Shown: one piece after another, positions 31,120 to 42,147 of the stretch | How the letters are laid out: every line of letters begins with the position of its first letter | Numbering within the stretch: position 1 is the first letter of the stretch | Origin: Tethya wilhelma | Lineage: Eukaryota > Porifera > Demospongiae > Tethyida > Tethyidae | DNA: 64,000 nt | Assembly: GCA_964030475.1 (NCBI GenBank) | Contig: CAXIPT010000019.1 | Coordinates: forward strand, 313,568-377,567 | Reading direction: 5' to 3' | Notes under the pieces: generated by a model | The model's database searches: none | Told to the model about the DNA's origin: nothing | The model's input: the letters and a program-made list of their open reading frames with translations, nothing else | Made by a program: the position numbers and the translations under genes

Positions 31120-33126
31120 GTGAGTCTCCCTTTGACTCTGATTGTGACCAGTCTAAACAAGAAAAGCCAATCAGTACTGCTTCCAGTAGTGATGATTCAT
31201 TGGGGTGAGATATACACACATGTATAGCAATGGACAGTATTCATTGTATTTTTTTGTTTTGTTTTTTATATGCAGTATTGAATATTTCAATGGCGACATT
31301 TCCTTACCAATATTTTCTCGATGTATCAAGAATCGTACATCATCTTTGTATGTGATCAAGGCCATATTGAATACAGAAGATAACTATGTGTGCTCAAAGC
31401 ATCCTATTCAAATCGATTCCAACTGTACATTTGTTGTAGACACAACAAAATTACGGGATGCAGGAGATATTAAATGTGATGATTGCGGGGCATGGAAACA
31501 AACGAAGACAGCTACTACATACGTGAATGTCTGCTTTGATGATGATGGTCTTGTACAATCAGTCGAATCTGTCGACAAAGGTTCTAATAAGTGTTATATG
31601 CTTGTACGCAGACACTACACTTGTGTTTCATCACCAGATCTCTCAAGACACATCGCAAGTCTTATAGACAAGAAAGGTTGCATAAAACCATATCAATTGG
31701 TGCAGTATCGATTCTCTGGTCCTGAACATCCAGTCAATGTCAGACCTCATGGAAATACAAAAAAAGAAAAGAAAGCAAGGCCATATAAACGTACGTGTCC
31801 TAGCACATTGAAAGACTTAGAAGAAGCTTTAAAATCTCACCCACCCAAGAGAGCAGCATTTAAAGTAGATCAGAAGAGAGGTGGTGTCCTTAATGCTACT
31901 TGTGTTGGCGATTTGCCCCGAAATGCCCTTCAAGCAACTCGTATTCGATCCAAAACAACACACTCACACCCTACAGTTACGTCTATTTCTAATGATCCCT
32001 TGCAGTCTCTAGTAATTAAATTTAAGGAACAAAATGGTACTCGTGCCAATCCATTCATCTTGTTCCAGATCCAGTATAGTTGTCCTGTTCAATAAAGATC
32101 AGATAAGTGATATGGAACAGTTTTGTACGTCACAAGAAAAGGCAAGTGTACTTGGTGTTGATGTGACCTTCAATCTTGGACCATTTTATGTGACATGCAC
32201 TATGCACATTTCAAAATCTCAAAGTGGTTAATGAACGTGGTAAACATCCGATTATGATTGGTCCAGCTCTTTTACACTCATCAAAAGAACAGTCTAACTT
32301 TAAGATTCTATTTTAAGAAATTATCAATAAAGCACCCTCCCTAGCAGCATCTCTACGTGCATATGGTACTGATGGTGAAATAGCTCTTTCCAATGCAGCA
32401 GCAAATGTATTTCCATTTGCTGTACACTTACGATGTGTTAATCATCTCAGGGACAATATTACTGATAACTTGCGTAAGATGCTTTTGCCAGAAGTAGTGA
32501 TTAAAGAAGTCTTATGTGATATATTTGGCACAACCACTGAAAAAGGTCTTCTCCATGCATCCAAAAAGGAATTTGATGCCAAATTGGAGCTATTAAACCA
32601 AAGATGGGATCAACTAGAAAGAAATTACAAACCTAATAGCAGTCCTGTTATATACAGATGGTTCCGACTCCATGTTGCAACAGTGATTCGTGATAATGTA
32701 CGTTCTGAGCTACTGAGAGATTTAGGAATAGAGGAAGAGAAATACACACAGAATAACTCCGAGTCCCTGAATGCTTTGGTTAAGAGATATGTGAATTTTC
32801 AAAAACAGGATATCTTCCAGTTTGTGAATGATCTTGAGGAATGTATACAAGAGCAACAAAATGAGGTGAACAAAGCGACATTAGGATTAGGAAGGTGGAC
32901 TTTATCCCAGCATTACACTCATGCAGCTCCAAATGTACGTGATTGGTTTGGTTCAATGTCTCATGTTGAGAAGAGTGCTGCTTTAGCAAGTGTACGTACA
33001 AGTGTCGCATCACCACAACCTATTCAAAAGCTACCTCCACAAACAGAATTCTTATCTGTACCTATCAGTTATATTGAGGGTCTTCTTCCAGACGGAGAAT
33101 TAAACTCGTTATGGATGAAAGCATCA
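31120..33126 (+). pseudogene. MULE family 2 transposase, 5' part
   Basis: A plus-strand relative (not a close copy) of the family 1 transposase. Exon boundaries are visible: an acidic exon ending at 31201 before GTGAGA, and the main exon starting at 31278 after TATATGCAG. It contains IEYFNGDISLPIFSRC, FVVDTTKLRDAGDIKCDDCG, VRPHGNTKKEKK, the first Asp region VLGVDVTFNLGPF, GTDGEIAL with the second Asp, LRCVNHLRDN (C-x2-H), and the third acid in NNSESLNALVKRY. Frame breaks lie near 32090 and 32215, and a stop near 32310. The frame then runs to 33126, where a retroposon is inserted; the SWIM domain resumes at 34542. Confidence 0.8.
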
Positions 33127-33177
33127 AAAAAAAAAAAAATAAATAAAAAATAAAAAATTAAAAAAAATTGAAGTAAC

Positions 33178-33603
33178 ATGGCTGACAGGGCTATTCAAGT
33201 TGCAGTCTTAGAAGGATACTTTGCCAGCCTTAGTGCTCTGGGATTTCCTATGCCTTTGAGTTTACAACTGCAGCAGAGTGATCTGAGACTAAAGACAGCT
33301 ATGTGGACAGCCAAGTCTTCAAAGGCAGGCTTTTCAGTCAGCTTCTTCTGGCCTGTTGCTAATCCTGACCCAGGAGTGAAAATTTTGAAGAAGAAAAGGA
33401 AGAAGAGGAGGAGGAGGAAGCCCAAGGCTAGAAGCACTACAGTAGTAGATAGTTTGGATTCTAATTCTGAGTCTGGATGCCCATCTATTCCATATGAAGC
33501 CAACCATGATGGCCCTAGTTTGGACAAATCTCTGGTCAGTGTGGAGCCCATCAACCAACCAGCAGTGGATGAAGTTATTGACCTAGCAGAGTGTACTGCA
33601 TGA
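33178..33603 (+). pseudogene. Unrecognised retroposon ORF, first part
   Basis: The frame starts MADRAIQVAVLEGYFASLSA, has WTAKSSKAGFSVSFFWPV near residue 55, then a very basic patch KKKRKKRRRRKPK (residues 75-87, a likely nuclear or RNA-binding signal) and a Ser-rich acidic tail. It ends at TGA 33601. A different frame opens around 33594 and continues (HDVKYEKKNDVHGVKY), so a one-base slip near 33590 probably splits a single protein. The family is not recognised. Confidence 0.5.
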
Positions 33604-34442
33604 TGTCAAGTATGAGAAAAAGAATGATGTTCATGGTGTGAAGTATGTGTGTGGTGAGAGTGATGGCTGGACACCAGTTGTTGGTAAGCGGCAGAGGCAC
33701 AAGGTGCCATCACGTCTGATTCGATTGAAAGCTCCACCTCATGTTCATGCAAATCTGCCAAGTACTAGTGATTCCAGTGATTCAGATAGTTCTGATGTCC
33801 CACTCAGTATTCCAGTCGGTGCAAGTGTACAATACTCGCAATGTGGTGATAAACCTGGCCTTCAAGTCACAACTAGTTCAACAACTACCTGGACCCCCAT
33901 CAGGACCCCGGAATATACCATTATAACTACCACTCAAAATTATACGAGTTATACCAAAATTTAGGTGTTAACTACCACTCAAATTTATACGAGATAGGTA
34001 ATTATCTACTAGAACTACCACTCAAATTTTGACGACAAGCAAAACACTAACACTCAAATTTATACGAGTTCATGCAAACTGTAGACAACTACTACTCACA
34101 TTTATACGAGATAACCAAGTTTTTGCTGTAAATAGAAGGAATGGGAATATAGGAATTTAAAAATTTTGTTTTTTTTGCCTTATTGTATGTTGTTAAGTAA
34201 AAAACCCTCAAAAATTGATGATTGTTTGAATGTACTAACACTCAAAATTATACGAGATAGATGCTAGTTCAAAACAACTAACACTCAAATTTATACGAGA
34301 TCAGGGAAAAACTTGTATACGAGATAGACCTGTTTTGGTGCTTTTTTGAGTGGTAGTTATAGTGGCTTATTCCGGGGTCCTCCCCCATCTCATCCAGAAC
34401 ACGATCCAAACTTAAGACTCACACTTTTACTTAGTAGGGTAT
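33594..34442 (+). pseudogene. Unrecognised retroposon ORF, second part, split by a MITE
   Basis: The shifted frame reads CGESDGWTPVVGKRQRHKVP, then a Ser/Asp-rich segment and STTTWTPI at 33901, where a 480-bp MITE is inserted. After the MITE the same frame continues SSRTRSKLKTHTFT and stops near 34435. The W-T-P-V followed by basic residues resembles nucleic-acid-binding ORFs of retroelements, a weak resemblance only. Confidence 0.5.
33902..34381. mobile_element. MITE with internal 17-bp iterations and 8-bp TSD
   Basis: The 480-bp element has perfect termini AGGACCCCGGAATA and its complement, and is flanked by CCCCCATC at 33894-33901 and 34382-34389. Inner terminal regions also mirror each other (ATAACTACCACTCAAAA against TTTTGAGTGGTAGTTAT). 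The interior holds about seven copies of ACTCAAATTTATACGAG in direct orientation at irregular spacing. An 8-bp duplication suits hAT or P-type transposases. No coding capacity. Confidence 0.9.
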
Positions 34443-34541
34443 AAGCTTGTATTAGCATTTTGCTATTCTTGTATCCTTTGTGCATGTTTCATGAGCACAA
34501 GAATTATTATAGAAAAAAAAAAAGAAAAAAAAAAAGCATCA

Positions 34542-34890
34542 CGCTTGCTGACTGAAAAAAAAAGTACTTGCAGCACCTCATTCCAACCCTAAAACTAGAT
34601 GGGTAGCCAGTGAAACATCTTCATCACCACATGTTGTAACAACATCTAAAACCAACAATAAACGATATTTGTGTGACAAAGAATGTGTAGGATGGAAATC
34701 CCGTGACATCTGTGCTCATACTATATATTGCAGCAGCAGAAGACAATAATGAGCTTGTTGATTTCTTAATTTGGTTCCATTCTTCAAAGGGAAAAGGTAA
34801 AGAGGGTAATCTCACAAAAGCTGTGTATCATGACACATATAAACATGCAGGCAAGAAAAATCCTCCCAGGAGGAAGTATGGAAATGCAAT
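34542..34890 (+). pseudogene. MULE family 2 transposase, SWIM part
   Basis: Continuation of the 31.1-33.1 kb gene after the retroposon. The frame reads NNKRYLCDKECVGWKSRDIC followed by AHT, the same variant SWIM zinc motif (C-x3-C, C-x-H) as family 1, then ILYIAAAEDNNELVDFLIWF and a Lys/Gly-rich tail. A run of nine A at 34555 shifts the frame relative to the 5' part. Confidence 0.75.
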
Positions 34891-34896
34891 GTATTT

Positions 34897-37800
34897 ACCG
34901 GGTTCAAGGGAAGCAGGGAACGGAAACGGAAACGGGAACGGGAAATGGTCGTCAAGTGCAAATAGTGAAAACTCGACTCATGACTGCATTTATACACATA
35001 ATTAATGCAGGACTTGAGCAAAATACTATATAATCAGTGTGATGACTATTATTATGAGCTTGAATAAGTTAGAGAACGTTAGCTATAATAATCATAATAG
35101 TTGTAGTAAAGTACTTCACTCACTAGCTATTACGTACTAGCTATGAGTTTGAACAAGTTAGAGAATGTAATATTTAAGAATTTATTGTTTACTCTTGAAT
35201 ACTCGAATTAGTTCAAAGAGAAATGCCAAACTCTCTACGAAAATGATCCACATGCACACTGTTGAGCTTTGCATTAACTTCTTGACTGACTTTAATGTGA
35301 AAAGCAGCATTGAAATCCCGGAAATGTGCTCCAATACATGTTTTCCAGGCATGATAGTAGACATTGCGATGGTCGTAGCTCATCTGGAATGTACCAGTGT
35401 TTCGATTTTGAAAAATAACCCTTTCTTTATGCTGCAATACTACATCATCTGGAGGTGGAAGGGGGTTTCTCCCAAGACGACCAATTTTCCCCTTGCAACC
35501 ATTGCATCGAGATATGTTTCCACTAACAAAGTGCAGCCAAAATGGTGTTTCAACTGACGGTTTTTGTTCATGTTGAACAGGAGACAGCGTCACAGGTACA
35601 GAAGATGGTGAATGGTACTGTAGGTGGTGTCGTAGGAACTGCACATGTAGGTGGCACATTTGTATGGTGGGAGATGCAAGGAATAAGAGGAGGTGGTGAT
35701 CGGTAGTAATGTAGGGACTGGTCTAAGTTCTGATATCCATAGTTGTACAATGGAGCATGTGTTTCCATGAACAATGGTTGCTGTGTGTGTACAAGAGGTG
35801 GCACATGACATGCATCAATTTGCTGAGATGAACCCTGTGTGAATGTGGTGCGGTTAGCACTGCCTTCACCTTCATCTATCCCACTTGTCTCATCTGCCAC
35901 ACGGCTTGTAAAATCATGTTCATCAGCAGTGGCAAGATCAGAACGGATCTTACTAGAAACCTTTTTGGTAACTCCTTTTCGTGGTTTCTTTCCGACAGAA
36001 GATGGCTTACCACTATCAGCAAGCATTGTGAAGTTAGGGCGATATTTCAATTTTTTGTACCATGCAACCAAATCATCTATTTTCTCTGCCTTGAGAGCAG
36101 CTGCAACAGTATGTGCACAAATTTTGGCTGATGTATATCCAAGACATTCACTGTCGCATATGTAGCCACCACCTTTAGAAGGATGAACATAGTGAGGTCG
36201 ATTTCCACTTAAGCTTTTAACAATGAAAGATGTTTCATCTCCTGGGGCAACAATAATGGCAGTGTCATCAGAAATGATAGATTATGCACGACTCCAAACA
36301 GTCTTCTTCATATGTGAAGGGAGTTGAAGTTCATCAAGTGGAGTATCTCGATCTTGGAAAGTAGTATCTATTTCAGGATCTACTTTGGCAGACATAAACC
36401 TTGAAATTTTGTTTTGTCTCTGCTTTTCAGACATTTTGAACCATTTGCTTCGATCACAGGCAAGAGATGAGTACTGAGGAACAACTCGATACTCACCACA
36501 ACCAGCTATGGCCTTTTCTACCTCATTTCGTTGCTCGTTGACTAAATCTCTCATGCTTTCAACAAAATTTGGTAGGCTCGAGGCTTTTCGACCAACATGC
36601 TGCTTTAGGATGTTATTTTTGGACTCGATGTCATTGGTATAATAGGGTTCAGGAGGTGAACCCAAACCAGCCTCTACTCGGACTGGACGAAGCATTGATT
36701 CTGATACAACATCTCGACTGTGCTGTTTAAACCAGGAATGAAATTCGGGTGGTGAATTAAATGGTTTCTCTCGATCATTCCACTTCTTCTCCAATTGATC
36801 CAACTTGTTGTCTAGTTCATTTTCAGCCTCACAATCAACAAGGCCCAACTCCAGATGTTAAGGATTTCCAAAAATGTCTTTTTTATACTCATTAATCACT
36901 GAAGATGGCATATTTAACTGCTGTAATTTACGCTCGATATTATCTCGGAAGTGAAGAAAGCACCGCAAATGTTTTGCTTTGGGAAAAACAGATGTAAAGG
37001 CTTTCACCAGAGCTTGCTCACCATCTGTACCAAAACAATGAAGATTAATAAGCTCAGGACATTTGCTTACAAGGGACGAGGCAAAGAAATGGTAGGCTTC
37101 GAAATCTTTCTTAACATGAATGAACAGTGGCCCAATCAGTGTAGGATGTTTCATAGAGTTGCCTTGAACTGACAATAAAAGTTGGCGGTAAGTTGTGACA
37201 GTAACATCGAAGTCTCCGAGATTAAAGGTTGGATCAATACCCAAAATGCTGGCTGGAGCAGGAGAGGTACAAAATCTTACAAGATCTTCTAGTGTCCAAT
37301 CAAATGCCAACAACATCATTGGATACGGAGCTCCACTTACAATACGAACAAATGCATTCGGCGCCTTTGTTCCTTCCTCCTCTTTGCACATCATCATCAT
37401 TGAGAACAAAGGGTCAGAGCCACCCAATCTGGAGGTCAATGGCCTACGAAGATCATTTATTTGCTGCCTATTTCGAGGAAGTGCACAAGCTGAATTGGCA
37501 TCTCGTATACTCCCAACTTCTTTGGATACAAAAGTTAGAGTACGCTTAGCAGTGCAAGAAGACGACACATTCTTTAATTTCTCCAGTACACTAGGCATTG
37601 TCCTCACATAGCCTTCACACTTCTTCGAATTCCCATGAGGTGCAACTTTTACATCATGTTCCTCAAAAGAAAACGTGTACTGAATCAAAGCCAGATTTTG
37701 TGTTTCACCTTCACCGTCTGTATAATGATAAAAGAATAATTATGCAGATACGTTATTATAATATTATCAAAATTTTTTTACATGTTTACATACATATAAT

Positions 37801-39019
37801 TATAGTTATACCTTCTAAATCCTGTTGAGGTCCATGCTAGATTTGTTCTGGTAATATCGCTTCCAAATTCTGTAATGTGGCAAAGAGGGAGTCTCTTGTA
37901 GTTTCTTCCCTAGTGTCTCCACATAACCATTTTCTTTGACACTTAGCCACATTCGGTAACTGCCTTTCCACTTCCATACACCCATGTCATCGCACACAAT
38001 GTCCTTTGGGTTACTCAATTTACTCATGTCAACTACGAAGACAGAATTACAGTTGATATCGAATGGGACTCTATCACACAACAAACTTGTAGACAACAAG
38101 TCAGGATCAAGAAGGATTTCCATACACTCAGCAGTTGTAAGCTGCTTATCAGGGTTTGAGTGTATGGGTAGAGTAGACAATCCGTGAAGGAATAACTGTT
38201 GTTCCTCATAAACAGACTTTGCTTGGCATTTTCTAAATGAAGTATATAGAACAGTCAATTCAATGACAATGTTTCAATAATACTCTGACTCATGGAGTGA
38301 AACATAATAATGACATAACATGTAAGTATCAAATTTCAAGACTATCTAAACAGGCTGACACCTCTTGGGAGGAGCAAGTATTTGAGGGGAATTTCCACAC
38401 CACACTCACTGAAAATATACTACTTACTTCTTAACAGGGTTCTTCAACAATTTAATACTTGTAGGCTCGAATTTTTCATCCTCAGAAGAGCTGCAAAATA
38501 TCAGTTTTGACAAGATAAGAATAAAACTTATACTGGCATATAACACTAACACCTGCTATACCTTGACGAAAGATCTTCGACTTGTATAACATCACTGGAC
38601 AACCTATCATAAAAAGTAATTGTTACATCTGCATATCGCATGGGTACTAGCTGGCTAGGTCAATGCCCGAGGTACTGAGCCGTTGAGCCAGCATATGCCA
38701 GTCGGTGCGGCACGTAACAACCTACCTTGGGCGCTTGATCAGGTCAGTCTGAGCTTCATTTTCAGAGCTATCATCCGAGGATAGCACAATTACATCCATT
38801 CTGTAAGAGACTGTACTCTTCTTTCTTCAATGCTGCAAGTTCTTTTCGCAAACATGAGGAGAAAATTAGTCTCGTGAAACATTAGTGGTCCAATTCCAAT
38901 CCTATAACCCGCGCGATCGAGAACTAGTCAAAATTCGCACGTTCCCGTTCCCGTTCCCGTTTCCGTTTCCGTTTTCGTTTTCGTTTCCGTTCCCTGCTTC
39001 CCTTGAAATCCAGTTGCCC
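34897..39019 (-). mobile_element. MULE family 1, copy B, nearly complete
   Basis: Both ends are present. The right (5') end at 39019 has the TIR and about nine TTCCCG/TTTCCG units; the left (3') end near 34905 has GGGTTCAAGGGAAGCAGGG with an 11-bp deletion in the TIR and about five units. Between lie four or five exons of a transposase gene. This is the most complete family 1 element in the window. Confidence 0.85.
35213..38799 (-). pseudogene. MULE transposase, copy B (spliced, few lesions)
   Basis: Exons: 38799-38726 (MDVIVLSSDDSSENEAQTD), 38603-38562 and 38490-38428, each with GT/AG borders that keep the frame, then 38232-37817 and a main exon from about 37711 to 35213. The N-terminus is acidic and Ser-rich. 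The main exon has the first Asp in GIDPTFNLGDFD, the second in GTDGEQAL, C-x2-H in LRCFLHF, the third acid in NDIESKNN, then the SWIM zinc motif and a C-terminal SRCNGCKGKIGRL zinc motif. Lesions: TAG just before the likely donor of exon 4, CAA-to-TAA changes at about 36857 and 36284, and a small deletion near 35605 that shifts the frame. Mutator-type transposases cut at the TIRs in the nucleus. Confidence 0.85.
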
Positions 39020-39028
39020 AATGCTAAG

Positions 39029-39553
39029 TACATCATGCTTCGCATACCAACAAAACTGATTTAATTTTGTCCTGCTTCTGGTTTGAACCTTCCTTTCTGG
39101 GGTAACTTAAACTCCTGTATCACATTGGAGCTGGGATGCTGCTTCCTCAGATGCTATACTTGTCTCTTGTGCGGGTTCTGGTTCATGATCCAGTAATCCA
39201 GTTAGTAGACATGGTCACAGTATTACCAGCTTGAAACTCTGTGAATGCTATTGTCCGGTATACATGATGTACTAGGCTTACCCTCTCTCTCTCTTTAAAA
39301 GCAGCTCTGAGTCTGCCACTATTGGCTTTGAACCATCATAGATATAGGTGGCCTGCTTGATGATCTCTTTCAATTACTAAAGTCAGTACTATTAGAGGCT
39401 GAGCTTTCTCAAAACTTGTTCCTGCACTAGATACTTAGTGGACCTCTGGAATTTAGTTGGAATGGCATCAGATTTATGTCTTCTTCTCTTCTGCATGCCC
39501 CTCAGATCTGATCAGAGAAGTCAGGCTCAACTGAAACAGATAACCCCAAAATA
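39029..39553. other. Non-coding stretch
   Basis: Right flank of the composite MULE block. No ORF or recognised repeat; a short (CT)n run lies near 39285. Confidence 0.4.
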
Positions 39554-40591
39554 GTCTCTGGACCTGACCAAGTTGCTCTTGTTCTCTGTATTTTTTTCGC
39601 CCATTTGCAATGTATAACAGGATCTTTGGGAACTAAAAAAGACTGACATCTTCACAATAAGTGTTAGAACATCCTGCAGCAACTCAGCACTTCACTATAA
39701 ACAGTGACCAGGCTATGCTTTGTGTTTCTTTGTGCTGAAACTCGTTCCCCCCGTGATGTCACACGTAAACCCCACCCATCAAGGAAATACATTGCAATCT
39801 CATTTTGCAATGATTTTTAGCTCAATTCTTGGGGTTCACCACCTTAGCTACAGTTTGATACCAAAAAATAAAATTTGCACCCCCCTTTAACATGCATAAA
39901 CTAAACTAGCAGAAACTTTTTAGAGCAATCTAGAGAGAGAGCATTGGTTGGAAGCCAAAACAGTGCAATTGTTTTGTTCTTCCTAACTGACATACTTGAA
40001 CATGATTTCCAGAGAAACAAAAGGGATCGAACAAACTTTGACCATAGAAAGCAACTTGAATTCATCCGAAGTATATATGTCCTTTTTTATTCGGTTACTG
40101 CTAAAAAGTCAACAAACAAAAATCTAGGCAGTCTTGAAAACTTCCATATAAATCACTGTACTGTAAATGTAGCCATTTTAAGTAGGTAAAAATCGTCGAT
40201 TGACCACGTGGTTTGGCTGGCATATAACGTGCATGCACATTAAATGGCTTACTAAGGGCTCTTAGGCATGTCTAAGCAGATTTTGCAGCAAATTTTGCAC
40301 GGATTTCCAATGCAAATAATTCAGAAACCAGAAAACTAGTATCAAATATTTGTGTATATAATGAAACTATTGTCTATTCGAAGTATCTTGACAGATTAAT
40401 TAACCCCAAATGTTTAATTAACTATGAATAAATGAATACTCAATTAGGCAAATAAAAAACACTAAATTAAGTTTGCCAACTATGAAGATCACAGCAGTAA
40501 GCGGCCTTATATAGTTAAGGCTAAACTTAAGCGTACTAACTAAGTTTTAATTTGAGGGATTCTTGAATTTGTAAGTATTTGTAATTTAGCT
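39554..40591 (+). repeat. Inverted duplication, left arm
   Basis: About 1.04 kb matching, in reverse complement and in the same order, three blocks of 45008-47901. Landmarks: GTCTCTGGACCTGACCAAG, CATCCTGCAGCAACTCAGCA, GACATCACGGGGGGAACG (here GTTCCCCCCGTGATGTCAC), GCAAATAATTCAGAAACCAG, and AGCAGTAAGCGGCCTTATAT. The left arm is uninterrupted and keeps the empty sites of insertions found in the right arm. Confidence 0.9.
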
Positions 40592-40922
40592 TCACTTAAA
40601 ATAAACAAACTGTGCCACTAACCTTCACCCATATGACCAAAAATTCCCAGTACAAATAGCTAATTATGTTCAACTGTCTGTATCTCCAAAACAGCTTGCT
40701 TGCTGCACATAAAACAAAGACTTGTGTAGCAGTAAGTTCAAATTTTATTTGAATTTCATATTAATTGAACAGCATGTTTTGTGCAGGGGCTGCAGCACAT
40801 TTAATCGTGCCATTAATTCCATTGACTTCTATAGAAAACTACCCCAAGATGGCACATGAATGTATAATATCACGTTCAATTATGAGCAGATCAAATTCCT
40901 TGATGCTTTAGGTGGAAAGGAC
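40592..40922. other. Non-coding stretch
   Basis: No recognisable gene or repeat. Confidence 0.35.
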
Positions 40923-41003
40923 TATTACACTACAATCGCCGATTACTACAAACAAAGTTTTACTACATCTGGTCGGTTTTCCATAATTGGGTCATATTTT
41001 TCT
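40923..41003 (-). repeat. End fragment of the GTGACCCAATTTTGG element
   Basis: An inverted terminal fragment (ends TTGGGTCATAT) matching the left end of the element at 42148. Together the two form an inverted repeat of ~80-bp arms around 1.1 kb. Confidence 0.75.
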
Positions 41004-41530
41004 AAGTCCAAAAGAAACACTTTTGTGAAAAAAACGCTTACTTTGCCTGGAAAACATTTTCTACCCCAACTTTTGTGAAAATTTACTTTTTGGAACACTT
41101 GCAACATTCTTACGAGTTGTTTGCGAAAAAAAAAGTTTTCACTCTGTAAAGAGAAAAAACTTAGTCATTTTGAGTGAGTATGGACTTAGAGATTTTTCTT
41201 AAGTTCAAAAAAAAACTTTTGTAAAAAATGCTTATTTGTCTAGAAAATATTTTCTAGCACAAAAGATACAGTTTTTGAAAATTTACTTTTTAGAACACTT
41301 GCAACATTCTTACGAGGTAAATAACACTGCGAAAAACAAATAACTTAGACATTTTGAGTGAGTATGGACTTAGAAATATTTCCAAGTCCAAAAAAAAAAC
41401 ATTTCGTGAAAAAATGCTTATTTTGCCTAGAAAACATTTTTTAGTATAAAAGAAACACTTTTGTGAAAATTTACTTTATGAATCAATTTCAACATACGAG
41501 TTGTTTGCGAAAAAAAATTTTCACTCTGTA
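41004..41530. repeat. A-rich tandem repeat, unit about 190-200 bp
   Basis: Three diverged units, each with TTTTGTGAAAATTTACTTTTT, GAACACTTGCAACATTCTTACGAG and GAGTGAGTATGGACTTAGA. A related array lies at 60100-60560. Confidence 0.75.
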
Positions 41531-41741
41531 CTACTGGACTATATCATCTAATGATATTTAAAGTATGTCTGAATAGTCCTTTTCACATAAAGCAAAGAAT
41601 TTCGCTGGCCCATTAATGAAGCGTGACTTCACGGCTGGGGTACATTCATCCACCATCTTGGGGTACTTTTGTATGGGAGTCAATGGTGAAATGTGCAAAA
41701 TTGAGGGCTGCGTATTTCCGCGTGTATACCGTATATTCTAA

Positions 41742-42147
41742 ATATGAGAGATGCAAAGAAAAGTTCAAAACAAGCTCTTTCTAATGCAAGAAGAACCAGG
41801 ACGGTCAGACGCTCAGAAGTGAAGCTACAAGTGCAAGTATATCCACCGGTTATGTAGTTATTTTGCTTATATCTTGAGAGAAAAAATATTTAAAATATGT
41901 ATAGCATGCAACAGAATATATTTAAGGCAAAATCACACTTATCCCTCTTTCTACAATCCAGAAATTCACCAACAGTATTGGAGCTAAATAGCACTTGTAG
42001 AACTTAACAAAGTCTTTTTGAAGCCTAATTTTTGTTCTCAAACCACAGAAATTCTTGCACTTGTAGCTTTGCCTCTGAATGTCTGACCATTCTGGTTCTT
42101 TTTGCGTTGGAAAGAACTTGCTTTGAATTTTTCTTTACATCTCTCAT
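41742..42147. mobile_element. Foldback element, ~95-bp arms
   Basis: ATATGAGAGATGCAAAGAAA at 41742 is mirrored by TTTACATCTCTCATAT ending at 42147; the arms also share the ...GACCATTCTGGTTCTT / AAGAACCAGGACGGTC block and GAAGCTACAAGTGCAAG. It lies exactly between the two inverted ends of the GTGACCC element. Confidence 0.7.

Larger units (their letters stand above)
33118..34541 (+). mobile_element. Poly(A)-tailed retroposon inserted in MULE family 2
   Basis: AAAGCATCA at 33118-33126 is repeated at 34533-34541, directly after a poly(A) tract (34512-34535). Joining the two sides restores the MULE family 2 frame apart from one A in a nearby A run. The insert carries an ORF on the plus strand and ends in an A tail, as expected of target-primed retroposition, but an A-rich stretch also lies at its left edge. 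Whether it is a LINE-type element or a retrocopied host mRNA is undecided; no reverse transcriptase is present. Confidence 0.65.
27623..39028. mobile_element. Composite MULE block with 9-bp target-site duplication
   Basis: AATGCTAAG at 27623-27631 and again at 39020-39028 directly flank two opposing MULE termini: AGGCAACTGGATTTCACGGG at the left and, in reverse complement, GGGCAACTGGATTTCAAGGG at the right. Nine bases is the usual Mutator-superfamily target duplication. The ends belong to different copies, C on the left and B on the right, both coding on the minus strand, with about 4 kb of other elements between. Either both copies moved together as a macrotransposon or an exchange between copies joined the ends. 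Confidence 0.65.

Noticed and set aside
37195..37611. Plus-strand ORFs opposite MULE copy B (and minus-strand ones opposite copy A at 56510-56926)
   Set aside because: They are antisense shadows of the conserved transposase exon and appear in both copies for that reason only.
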